A DNA stretch of 64,000 bases. Source: Erodium maritimum. Its lineage: Eukaryota; Streptophyta; Magnoliopsida; Geraniales; Geraniaceae. The DNA lies in assembly GCA_963921825.1 (NCBI GenBank), contig OY997596.1, positions 6,329,001 through 6,393,000 on the forward strand, in the 5' to 3' direction. The notes beneath the pieces are model-generated. The model was not told the origin of the DNA, did no database searches, and saw nothing but the letters and a program-made list of their open reading frames with translations. This document shows positions 1 through 10,365 of the stretch, piece after piece (position 1 is the stretch's first letter; the number at the start of each line of letters is the position of its first letter). A program made the position numbers and the translations under genes.

Positions 1-1300
1 TCAACAATAAAATATGTCCATGTGTTTTTATTAAACGGACGAAAACCGGATTTTCCATCGTCGCGGTTTATGTTGATGATTTGAACATCATTGGAATGCA
101 TGATAAACTTGTAGAGATGATATAATACTTGAAAAGTGAATTCAGATGAAAGACTTGGGAAAACAAAATTTTATCTTGGCCTTGAGATTGAATATTTGTC
201 GAAGGGGATTTTTGTTCACCGGTCATCATATGTTGAGAAGATCCTTAAACGATTCTATATGGATAATTCACATCCTTTGAGTTCCCCCATGGTTGTTCGA
301 TCACTTGATGTGAAAAGGGATTTATTTCGCCCCCGAGAAGAAGAAGAAGATCTCTTTGGTCCTGAAGTACCATATCTTGGTCCCGAAGTACCATATCTTA
401 GTGACATTGGGGTGTTAATGTATCTTGCTAATTTCACTCGTTGTGATATACTATTTTCTGTTCATTTTCTAACAAGATTTAGTTCTTCTCTGACTCAAAG
501 ACATTGGGCTGGTGTTAAACAAATTTTAAGATATCTTCGAGGAACTTATATATGGGGTTATTTTATTTAAAAGACTCAAATTTTGTATAGATGGATATGT
601 TGATGCCGGATATTTATATGATCCTCACAAAGCGCAGTCACAAACTGGGTATTTACATAAGGTGATATTGTTATATCTTGGCACTCAACAAAACAGACCC
701 TTACAGCTAATTCTTCAAATCACACTGAGTTGATAGCTCTTTATGAAGCAAGTCGTGAATGTATATGGCTAAGGTATTTGATCCATCATATCCGAGAATC
801 ATGCGATCTTTCAATAAATAAAGGAAGCCCAACTATCTTATTAGAAGATAATACAGCTTTACTCATATCAAAGGAGACTACATCAAAGGAGTAGAATGAA
901 ACACATTTCTCCTAATTTTTTCTTTACTTATGAACTTCGTGAAAAGGGAGATATTGATATTTGTCAAAATCGTTCTTGTGACAATCTTGCAGATTTGTTC
1001 ACTAAAGCGCTTCCTACAACTTCCTTTGAAAAGTTGGTTTACAAGAGTGGCCTGAGAAAACTCTGTGATTTATGAGGAGATGTTGTAATCAGGGGGAGAA
1101 ATACGTGTTACACTCTTTTTCCCTTGATTTAGGTTTTATCCCAATGAGTTTTCCTAACAAGGTTTTTAATGAGGTAACTTCTATACGTATTGTACAAATT
1201 ATGTACTCTTTTTCCTTCTAGGGTTTTTTCCCACTGTGTTTTTCCTAGAAAAGTTTTAACGAGGCATTATAATATTTGTACGTGTCATCCAAAGGGGGAG
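1..1300 (+). mobile_element. Ty1/copia retrotransposon, 3' part of pol and 3' leader (fossil)
   Basis: This is the downstream end of a Ty1/copia polyprotein. The reverse transcriptase active-site motif YVDD lies near 70-80, the RT thumb and connection region follows to about 570, and RNase H motifs follow. The RNase H part ends with the typical copia motif ADLFTKALP near 990-1015. The sequence then runs into a copia-type untranslated region and a polypurine tract (aaagggggag, 1291-1300). The matching 3' LTR lies at 7776-8059, displaced by a later insertion. The 5' part of the element is outside the window. The element is broken, with at least three lesions in the visible part, and is a fossil. 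It is the oldest layer of the nest. Confidence 0.9.
1291..1300 (+). promoter_or_regulatory. Polypurine tract of the copia element, also the insertion target
   Basis: The purine run aaagggggag would prime plus-strand DNA synthesis and should abut the 3' LTR. Instead it is followed by TGTAAGACC, the end of another element. Its last five bases, gggag (1296-1300), recur at 7771-7775, immediately before the copia LTR. This marks the 5-bp target duplication of the insertion. Confidence 0.8.
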
Positions 1301-2871
1301 TGTAAGACCGCTCCCGGTCAACGCCAATCAAATCGGCGAAAAACAGGAAAATTTAAAATTTTGGGACAGACACCTAAATGAACCTAAATTTGACCTCGAG
1401 GGTCATATCGGACTTAAGTTGACCCCGATATCCACCAAAGTGAGTTATAGGGGACTCAGGGCAACATTTTGACCAATTTGGGAAAGGTTGACTTTTTGCC
1501 GGAAAAGTCAACCAAGCGACGTTTTGGTCCGTTCGAGGATCATTTTGGATCCGAAAAGCTTAGACGTCGTTAAAGCGGTCTTAGTTGGGCCGTTTCCTTA
1601 CAGCACGTGAAGTTTCGTAATTTCTTGGAAAATGGGCGCGTTCGGGGCCCGAGACGGCCGAATTTCGCGAATCTGACAGAAAAATATCTACAAAGATATT
1701 TTTCTAAAGGTTGAGACCCATAAGACACTTGTTAGAAATGTGGTGGTGGTTGGTTTTAAAATTAAAGAAAAAGAAGTATGAGTGGTAGTTTAGTAATTAA
1801 GAGGTAGTAGTTATTTTTGAACAAAACAAAAGGGAAGAGAAGTGATAGTGTTGGCCAAATCAAAAAAAGAAGAGAAGGAGGAGAGAGAAAGAAGAGAGAA
1901 GAAGGAGAAGGAGAGAAGGAAAAGAAAAAAGGAAAAAGGGTTAGGGTTTTGCGTTTCCCAACGATCCAACCGACGGATCGTCTCAACGATTGAAGAATCG
2001 AGCTCCCGTCGTCATTCCCTACGGTGAGAACCTATTTTATTCTCGTTTTGGTACGTTTGAAAGTTAGGATTTGTGTTTAAACGAGTTAAATATGGATGAG
2101 TTGAGGTGTAGGGTTTGTTGGGGACGTTTTGGGCGAAAATAGCCGGATTCCGGTGACCGGAGGCTCGGGGGAACTCCGGCCACCGTGGGTGGTGGCTGGC
2201 CGGAGTGAGTGGTGGCTGGCCGTAGCTGGGACCGGCCACCACAGTGGGGAACCGGTCCAAAACCGGTCCAGCCACCCACGGCTAGTGGTGGCCGGGTGGG
2301 GCCCACGTGTTCGGGTCTCGGGTTTTCGTGTTCGGGTGGTTTAGGACGAGCCCTAAGTCGATAATTCACACCCGGAACGAATTATGGAATTAAATTGTGA
2401 AAGTTGGAAATTTTGGGTTTAGAAACTTTAAACGCGAATTAAATCGCTCGGAAGTCGGAAATTGATTCCGTCGATTGCATTGGAACCCTTGAATTATTTT
2501 AGGATCGTAGAAACGAAAACGGGAATTTTCGAAGCCCCGGAAGGGCGTTTCGATCCCGGGAAGATTCGCCAAGCCGTGCGAATCGGGCCTTTCCGGGCCC
2601 ATTTATGACAATGTCGAGTAATTGGGAAGTTTGGGAGTGATCGACATTGTCGGGGTTGAGTTTGGGCGTCAAATTCATTAAAATTCAGCTTTGTATGCAA
2701 ACTTAAAAAGTGTTTTAATTGTGATCTTGTTAGATCGTACCGACGACCGCGGAAAGGGAAGCTAGGCGAGTGATCGCGAGCACGCCGGAGCTTGGTCGTG
2801 GACTTTTGGGAAAGCGTTACGAGGTAGGGAAAAGTAGCCGGATCTCGGTCTTGACTAGGGAAAGTTAACAG

Positions 2872-3060
2872 TAGAAATGCATGTGACACCTAGTGGTGTC
2901 GTAGGATAAGTAAGTTTATCGAACACTAGAAATGCAGGCGACACTTAGTGGTATCGTGTGATACGTGAGCGCATCGAACAATAGAAAGGCATGTGACACT
3001 TAGTAGTGTCGTAGGATAATTGAACTTATCGAACAATAAAAATACTGGTGGCATTTGGTT
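2872..3060. repeat. Tandem repeat in outer LTR, period about 57 bp
   Basis: Three clear copies and one decayed copy of a unit begin agaaatgcatgtgacac or a variant (2872, 2929, 2985, about 3037). A diverged inverted counterpart lies near 5155-5310 in the inner LTR. The array therefore predates the split of the two LTR copies. Confidence 0.75.
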
Positions 3061-3078
3061 GTGCCTGGAGGTTTATTG

Positions 3079-3440
3079 AATTGTTTGTGTTTGTGGGTGG
3101 CTATGAGTGCCCGTGGGGAGTTGAGCCCGTATTTTATTGTTTGTGTTTGTGGGTGGCCATGAGTGCCCGTGGGGGGTTGAACCCATGCTTTACTGTTTGT
3201 GTGTCGTGGGTGGCCATGAGTGCCCGTGGGGAGTTGAACCCGTGTTTTACTTTTTGTGTGTCGTGGGTGGTCAGGTGTGCCTTTGGGGTGTTGGACCCGT
3301 GTGTTTACTGTTTGTGGGTCGTGCGTGGTCCTTTGGGGTGTTGAACCCGTGTGATACTGTTTCGTGAGTCGTGGGTGGCCATGTGTGCCTGTGGGGTGTT
3401 AAACCTGTGTTGTCACTATTTGTTGAACCTTGGGTGATGA
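3079..3440. repeat. Tandem repeat in outer LTR, GC-rich unit of about 55-60 bp
   Basis: Repeated units contain gtgggtggcc, then gagtgcccgtgggg, then gttgaaccc. At least five copies can be read between 3089 and 3410. The reverse-complement version of the same array lies at 4640-5140. Confidence 0.8.
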
Positions 3441-3476
3441 CTGTGATTGCATGGAGGTCGGGGGCCCGCCTGACGA

Positions 3477-3670
3477 AAAAGGGGTCATGTGGTCGCGCGT
3501 GTGGGGGTTGGCTAACCTTCCGACTAACCATCGGTAAAGTTGTGCATTCTTCTGCGATAAAGGGGTCATGTGGTCGCGCGCGTGGGGGTTGGCTAGCCTT
3601 CCGACTAACCATCGGTAAAGTTGTGCATTTCTTCGGCGATGAAGGGCGGCTCCCCTTCCGACTAGCTATC
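3477..3670. repeat. Tandem duplication of about 80 bp in outer LTR
   Basis: The block starting ggggtcatgtggtcgcgcg occurs at about 3481 and again at about 3561, each followed by ccgactaaccatcggtaaag. A third partial copy follows at about 3655. The diverged inverted counterpart is the cgatcccagtcggg series at 4380-4550. Confidence 0.75.
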
Positions 3671-4374
3671 GGAAAAGTATCGTTGTATATATCGCTAACA
3701 GGTCGACCGCATGGCCCGACTGCATTCGGGGAAAGTTGCGTGGGGCAGGCTCAAGCCCAGCCGGTTAGCAACCGGCACTGAGTAGCTGGAGTGCGATCCT
3801 TTGTGATCTTGATTGTTGTGTGTCACGCCCCAATTTCAGCGAACCGAACTCGGGACGCGAACATTTAAAAGATACAATTCTTTAAACCTGTTTTCTTTAA
3901 ATCACTTTAAAATACCAGTTTAGTTCAACAAATAATGTCATTTACATCTCAAACAAATTAGTCCCACACTTGGACAAAAAGGGTAGGTACACGTCACTAG
4001 ACTCAAGACTCCCAGAACCCGCTTCAAGCTCTTCAAGCTTCAGAAGCTCACCTAAACCAGCCTGCGAACGGTACCTGTAGGAAAAGCAGCTAGGGGTGAG
4101 TGTTCGCTCACCACCACGGATAACAGACTGACTACGGCATAAATAGCAGACAATGCCGGTAACACCACAACGACTCAAAAGACACACACACGACCAGTAC
4201 TTTCCTCAACCGACTCAACCCTCGGACACGTTATGTAGACCCCACACTACGATCGACGACCTCCTCCAAGACACGACTGACCACACAATACCAAACAAGA
4301 TCACAAAGGATCGCAAACCGGCTGCTCAGTAACCAATCTCTGTCTCTCGCCCTTTACCGATCATAGACGTGGTC

Positions 4375-4560
4375 AGGCGGTCGACCTGTCGCGCAACTTC
4401 TCCCGATCCCAGTCGGGAGGCTAACCCACAACCTCTCCGCTTCACCCGATCCCAGTCGGGTGGTTAGCCACACCCGCGTGTCCTTCCCCCGATCCCAGTC
4501 GGGGAGCTAGCCCACAACCCCTCCGCTTCTCCCGATCCCAGTCGGGAGGCTAGCTACACC
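4375..4560. repeat. Tandem repeat in inner LTR with cccgatcccagtcggg core
   Basis: Four copies of a unit hold the near-palindrome cccgatcccagtcggg followed by ggctagcc or a variant. It corresponds to the inverted 3477-3670 block of the outer LTR. Confidence 0.75.
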
Positions 4561-4629
4561 ACACAACCTCCACCAGTAACCAGTAACCAATCACAATCAC
4601 AAACAAATTCAAACAGACAGTAATGACAC

Positions 4630-5150
4630 TGGTGACAACTCCACAGGCACTCAAGGCCAACAAGACACCAACAACCAAACACAGGTTCAACAACCCTACG
4701 GGCCCTCATGGCCACCCAAGACACCAACGGTAAAGTACGGGTTCACAACCCCACGGGCACTCACGGCCACCAAAACACCGAAACGACAACACGGGCTCTC
4801 ATGGCCACCCAAGACTCAGCAATAAATAACACGGGCTCTCAAGGCCACCCAAACTCAACAACAATTAACACGGGCTCTCAAGGCCACCCAAACTCAACAA
4901 CAATTAACACGGGATCTCAAGGCCACCCAAACTCAACAACAATTAACACCGGCTCTCAAGGCCACCCAAGACTCCAAACTATACAATCAACCTCCGGCTT
5001 AACCCAAGCCTCCAACAGTCCTAATATCAACAGTTTCACAATCAACCTCCGGGCATGGTCATATGCCTCCAGTACTCCTAATATCGACAACTTCACAACA
5101 ACCTCCGGGCATGGTCATATGCCTCCAGTAAATCAATTAACGCTAAGTCC
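4630..5150. repeat. Tandem repeat array in inner LTR
   Basis: Units of about 38-57 bp are built on acgggctctcaaggccaccc. The last few are almost identical, separated by aactcaacaacaattaac. The array creates an open frame of about 150 codons at 4708-5172, rich in T, N, S and G. That frame is most likely a by-product of the repeat, not a gene. Confidence 0.8.
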
Positions 5151-7775
5151 TCTGCTCCTACGACACTACTAAGTGTCACGTGCTTTTCTCATAAACGCTA
5201 CAATCCCGTATCGCCTTTCTAATAATTCCTAAGTTCCCGTAACATGCTTTTCTAATAATTGCTACGTTCCCGTATCATGCATTTCTAATATTTGAAAACC
5301 TAAGTAACCCACGACACCCCGGTGCCACATGCAATTCTACAGTTAACTTTCCCTAGTCAGGGCCGAGATCCGGCTACTTTTCCCTACCTCAACCGAAGAG
5401 CACCCGCTACGCTTCCTAGCTGCTGACGTTCTGGCTCGCTACCTCCGGGATTCACTTCGATCGAAGCCAGACGCTAAAGATAATACGAAATCCATAATCA
5501 ATAACGGTTCCACCGTTAAGTTAAAGATTACGATTTGTCCAGTTTAACTCCGACATTTGTCTTTTAAACTCGAGCGGGCTAAAAGCGGGATTTACGACGG
5601 ATCGGGTTCGAGCACCCGTGCATCGAACTCAGATTTGACCTAAACCCAGTTAAACCCATTTTTAACTTAAAACCGTCTTTGAATTCCTTTGCTTTGTTAA
5701 ATTTCGACTTCGAATTTAAAACAAACGATTTCCTTCCGCTCGTTTCCAAACTCGATATTTTGGTCCAAAACCCTTATAAAGCCGATCTGATTTCGTTTTC
5801 CCCCCTTTTTGATTTAACTTAACTCGAGTTTAAACTTAACAGCCGTCTTTCGTTTTAAAACCCGTTTAACCTAACCCGATCTAGTTTTAAACGTTCAGGT
5901 TCCCAACTCAAACCAGTTTCGATCCAATACTCCTAACAAGAAACCTTTTGCTCGACTCTGGTTTCGTTTTCCTTTTTGATTAAAACCGTTTTAATTCCAA
6001 AGTTGATTCTCGTTTGTTAAACCCATTTTCCGTTGAACTGATAGATTAAAAGCCTTCGTTTTGGGTTGCTTCTAAACCAAATTCCTTTCAATTTAAAACC
6101 CATGATTTTGCTCCAACCAAAATCCGATCCTAAGATTTTCTGTTTCACATCAGTCCAGATCGATAACCGTTTTTTTTCGTCCGAAAAACAAACATCGAAT
6201 TTTTATTCCAATAACGTTTTATCTTCTTTACTGAAATTACAACGCAATTTGTCGTTTCAAAACAAAAACACAGAAGCTAAATACAAAGGAGACGAACGGA
6301 CGGAAAATAAACCGGCCGCCGGCAAAGACGTCGCCGACAACAAAAACCCCAGGCACGAACCTCATTGTGGAGGGAAGGGCGCTGCACGACGGTGCACGGC
6401 GGCAGTGCACGACGGGGACCTTCCTCGCCTCAGATCCGGACGGCCCCGGTGGCTCTGTCCCGGAGCTGTCGAACGCGCCGGCGAAGGGAGGAGAAGACGA
6501 AGGAGAGGACGGCGGCGGCTCGGGAGGCCTGAGGAGGCTAAATACGGCCTCAGATCCGGACGGATCGGTGTCCCGTCCCGAATCTGGTGAGCTTGCCGGC
6601 AAGGGCGAGGTTCCGGCGATGGAGGCTCGGGACGAGGGAGGCGAGAGGAGCTCGGGGACGGCGCCGTGGCTGGACGGAGACAAGGAGGGGGCTCGGTGGC
6701 CGGACTCGGGAGCGGTGGCGCCGTGGCTGGACGGAGACGGGGAGGGGGCTCGGTGGCCGGACTCGGGAGAGAAACGGAGATGGAGGAGGGAGGGAGGCTT
6801 GGTGTGGTCGGGATCGGAGAACTGAGAGGGAGAGAGGGTCGCCGGAGACCGCAGTTGAGAGAGGGAGGTGGGGTTTCGGTTGCAGAGAGGGAGGACGCGC
6901 AAGGGTTTCGACGAGGGAGGGGATTTGGTGGCTGCGAGAGAACAAATGAGGTGTGAAAACCCTAGAATCGAGCTTATAAGGCACGGGCTGGCCCAAACGG
7001 GCCTCAGATCGAAATTGGGCCGCTCGGCCCAAACGTGAAGAAGGGGGCTGTGTCTGGCCGGGTTTGCTTGTCAAGCCTGGTCAGACTCTTTTTTTTTCTT
7101 TTTTTTTTAAACGAATTAAAAGTTAGAACGAATTTCAACCTCGTCTTTACCAAAACCGATTTAAATTTCAACCTCGAAATCCCGATCGAATAAGATTAAT
7201 TAAATTAAAACTTTTTAACGAGGCGGTCTTCACATTGTGTGTGATCCTTTATGATCTTGGGTGTTGCGTGGTTATCTTTTGCGTTTTGGGTTGAGGTCGT
7301 AACCGCTGTGTCGGGTCTACATTACGCGTCCGGGTTTGAGTTGGTTGGGGAAAGTATCAGTTTTCGTGTGACAGTCGGGTTACTTGAGTTTGGGGATAGT
7401 AGTCCCCGGTGTTTTGTTTGTTGTTGGTGTTTCCGGCATTTTCTGCTAGTATGCCGTAGTCAGTCTGGTATCCGTGGTGGTGAGCGAACACTCACCCCTA
7501 GCTGCTTTTCCTACAGGTACTGGTCGCGACGCGGACTAGGGGAACTCTCGAAGCTTGAAGAGCTGGGAGCAGGAGTCCGGGTTTTGGGGAGTTTTGCGAC
7601 GTACGCTTTGGTTTTTTTCCGCTTGTTTTGGACGTGTTTTAAGTTGTAAAATATTATTTTGATTAACTTAAGTGGTGATTTTTAAGCGGTTTATCAAAAT
7701 GTTTGAAAATTGTTTTATTGTTTCACTGTTCGCGTTCCGGACTCGGTTCTACCGAATTCGGGGCGTGACAGGGAG

Positions 7776-8059
7776 TGTTATGAAAATATGTGTTGGATGA
7801 CTAATTCATTTCATGGAGACTTAAATTGCAAGACATTTGGCTTTCCATTTCCCATTCTTTATGTGTAGGTTAATGTGTATATGTTAATATGTCATTAAGG
7901 TTATGACATTTCATGTACATGTTATGAGCCTATAAATAGAGGCTATTGTAAAGGATGAAAGCACATCAATGAAATAATATATTCTACCTTCTCCATGTTT
8001 TCTTGTTCTCTCTAATATTGTTCTTCCATTTACAACATTTTGTTGTTACTTTCACAACA
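7776..8059 (+). mobile_element. 3' LTR of the Ty1/copia element
   Basis: This 284-bp LTR starts TGTTATGAAAATATG and ends TTTCACAACA. It contains the promoter-like cctataaatagaggc near 7930 and a polyadenylation-like aatgaaataata near 7970. It is the LTR that should directly follow the purine tract at 1291-1300. The element's own target duplication cannot be checked because its 5' end is outside the window. Confidence 0.85.
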
Positions 8060-9272
8060 GCGCGGATATTTATATATCAATACACTATAGTACTTGTCTG
8101 AGGAATCACAATCAATTTATCAACTTCATTACGGAAATGCTCAAACAAAAATAATCTGGAAAAATAAGATGTCAAAATTGAAAAAGAAAATCCAATATTG
8201 GATATAGATGTCTGATTAAAGCATAAATTTGCGAAACAAACATACGAGAAATCCATTGAATGTTTGATTTGATATCTCATACTTCCCTTAGTATTTTATA
8301 AAACAATTTCTCAGACATTCAAATAATGAAACTATACATCTAAAGATGAATATTAAAGAATATGAACATTTCCTTATTGAAAAGGAAACAAGACATGCGC
8401 ATATTAACAACCAGTGCTAGAATGTCTGGTTTTTGTACGAATATGTTTAGTCAACAAATATCATTTATCGAAGAATAATCCATGGAGTTCATGGACTTAA
8501 AGCATGAGTCTCGGTGTGTTTGACAATATTGAAAATCGGGGTTACTAATATACACTATAAATTGTCTAGAAAAGAATTGAAGTAAGGAAATTTTTAGAAG
8601 TTGATGATAATAGCTAGTCATACACGACGTCACATATAAGCTAGCATAATTTGGTGTAACTGTCTAGAATTATCTTGAACCTGTCATATTTTAACTTGAC
8701 ATGAATGTATCGTGTTTATAAATAAATGTGAATCCTTAAGCTTTTAGATTTTTGTATAAAATTCTAGGTGGTACATCTTATCCATGGAGGTTGTCATGTA
8801 AGAAATTAATCTTCATCATTCATTTTAGATTTCGAGTGTTATAAGTAGTTGTTCAAGCTCATTTGTTCAATATCATATAGTATAATTTTTCTATACGAAC
8901 ATGTTTACTTATTTTTTTTTTATTATATTCTTTCATAAAGAAAAAAAGACATCGATCGATTCTTGCTTTAGACCCTAATAATCATTGGGCCCTGCTCCCC
9001 ATTGATCCATCAATGCAATAATGTTGAGGTTATAGAATATTAGTTTGTGTATGAATGTGTGAATGTATATATAAAAGAGGAAGATAGGTCTTAATTTGTT
9101 GGATCAGAGTTAGGATTCGGAAAGCTTTTCCAATTTAGAGCATGAGAGCTGAAGCAATTAGGATTAGGAAACTCAGTTTGGATTAGGAAAGCTTACTCAA
9201 CTAGAGCAGATGGACACATGTGCCCTAATTACTACAACTTATTACGATTCCCTTAGATTGGAGTTCGTGAAA
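8060..9272. other. AT-rich sequence with no recognised feature
   Basis: Only short open frames interrupted by stops are present, with no domain, no exon series and no clear repeat ends. It is probably old intergenic sequence that flanked the copia insertion. Confidence 0.5.
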
Positions 9273-9930
9273 TCCTTTTTTTTTAACAAAGGGGTTATAC
9301 TTGTATTAAAATGAAATAGTCGGTATAGAGATTATGTCCCCGAAGGCCCCTTTTCAACAAACTCTAAGACAAATCATCGTTGTTACAAACGACTTTTAGA
9401 AGACAGAAATTGAACTAAAAATTGATATTGTCGATAACGGTTCAAGATGGTGCCTAAACACTGCTTGATCTTATAGGGAGACTCTTTTCTTCGTGAGGAG
9501 TACAATCGAAATTGGGCTCAACAATAGGAGTGGGAGGATAGCGATGATTCAAGGAACCCTCTGGCAATGTTTCCTGAATCCATGGGCACTCAACATTACA
9601 TTTAGCGAGTCTATTTTCTAGTTGTCGCATGTTCTTCTCTTGGTTCACTTACTGGCCCTCTGCTCTTAAATGTCTCCTCAAATGAAGCAGTCCATGAAGG
9701 GCCGGTAAAGCCAGGTTTTGCAATCGAGCTCTCCCCCCGGTAGACCATTGCATGGCCCCAACCATCTACTTGTCTTGTTGGGTTGTTAGGTAGGGTGTTC
9801 GGTGGTACAATTGGGCCTCTTCTACGTGGTGATGGTGTTGGGTCTCGATGGATGGTATGAACACATACTTGCATCGGAAATAACTCGAGACCATGCCATA
9901 GAACACTACCAAATATTAGATACACAAGAG
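9273..9930 (-). mobile_element. LINE-type retroposon fragment, ORF1-like, minus strand
   Basis: On the minus strand, an open frame at 9925-9611 (104 aa; proline-rich N-terminal half, then SSIAKPGFTGPSW) is followed in other frames by about 300 bases. The sequence ends in a tail that reads aacccctttgttaaaaaaaaa, with the poly-T visible at 9276-9284. An A-tail after a 3' untranslated stretch is typical of plant LINEs. No zinc knuckle or reverse transcriptase is visible. No target duplication was found, so the limits are approximate. Confidence 0.4.
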
Positions 9931-10330
9931 AATAAACAATATGGATGTATCCTTACCAATTAGTTCAAGAGCACCAAAGTAACGATGATCGGCTTTAGTC
10001 TCTAAGACGCCTACGTATCCAATTGGAATCAAAGTCACGTAGTTCTTCTTTAGATGACTCAAGAACACAATAAGATGGAGAAGAAAAAAAGGAAACCCCG
10101 AAATTGTAGGAGGAGGGAGAGAAAAATGTTGCTTCCCATTTGTGTCTTGTGTTTGTTAAGTTGAAAAAAGATGACATAAACATAACAAACTCCATCAACT
10201 TGTCAAACTAAAAGCATGAGACAAGTATGGTGTAAATAAGACAAGTATGGTGCTAAATAAGGCTACACAAGATGGGGTTAGGTGGTGAATCACCAACACC
10301 TTAATCCTTGTCTTGCTTACTTAGTACTAA
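9931..10330. other. Gap with no recognised gene
   Basis: AT-rich sequence between the ORF1-like fragment and the Helitron terminus. Nothing coding could be supported. Confidence 0.4.
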
Positions 10331-10365
10331 CTAGTGTAAGCGCACCGCGCGATGCGCGGTGCTTG
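10331..10365 (-). mobile_element. Helitron 3' terminus (CTAG plus GC hairpin), minus orientation
   Basis: CTAG at 10331-10334 is followed by a perfect 9-bp hairpin with a 3-base loop: gcaccgcgc / gat / gcgcggtgc (10342-10362). Read on the minus strand, this is a hairpin, a short spacer and CTAG, followed by a T in the flank. This is the standard 3' end of plant Helitrons, which insert between A and T. The element therefore extends rightward from here. Its 5' (TC) end was not located. No Rep/helicase coding sequence is seen, so it would be non-autonomous. Confidence 0.65.

Larger units (their letters stand above)
3821..7234 (+). mobile_element. Inner solo long LTR of the same family, inserted in the outer one
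   Basis: This 3.4-kb unit begins TGTCACGCCCC and ends GCGGTCTTCACA, and is flanked by the 5-bp duplication ttgtg (3816-3820 and 7235-7239). It is an inverted relative of the surrounding LTR. It includes a GC-rich block around 6300-6960 with overlapping arginine-, glycine- and proline-rich open frames on both strands. These have no recognisable domain and are probably not genes. A TATA-like cttataagg lies near 6973. No internal retroviral genes are present. It is the youngest layer of the nest. Confidence 0.75.
1301..7770 (-). mobile_element. Outer solo long LTR (gypsy-like), interrupted; about 3.05 kb without its own insertion
   Basis: The unit starts TGTAAGACCGC and ends GGGGCGTGACA, so it has TG..CA ends, and is flanked by gggag on both sides. 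It consists of 1301-3820 plus 7240-7770. No gag or pol is recognisable, so it is best read as a solo LTR. Its arms match the inner element 3821-7234 in opposite orientation: the termini match, and so does the segment coding RGGERTLTPSCFSYRY in both. The minus-strand orientation is inferred, because plant Tekay/Del-type gypsy LTRs often begin TGTCACGCCCC. Family placement is tentative. It is younger than the copia element and older than the inner LTR. Confidence 0.75.

Noticed and set aside
2872-5150. Regularly spaced repeats that might recall a CRISPR array
   Set aside because: Units are contiguous tandem repeats without unique spacers, in a plant LTR.
4708-5172. 154-codon T/N/S/G-rich frame
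   Set aside because: It is the translation of a tandem repeat array in the inner LTR.
6237-7074. Overlapping open frames of 150-220 codons on both strands in a GC-rich block
   Set aside because: They lie inside a solo LTR, overlap each other in several frames, are low-complexity R/G/P/S-rich and have no domain. GC-rich composition alone explains them.
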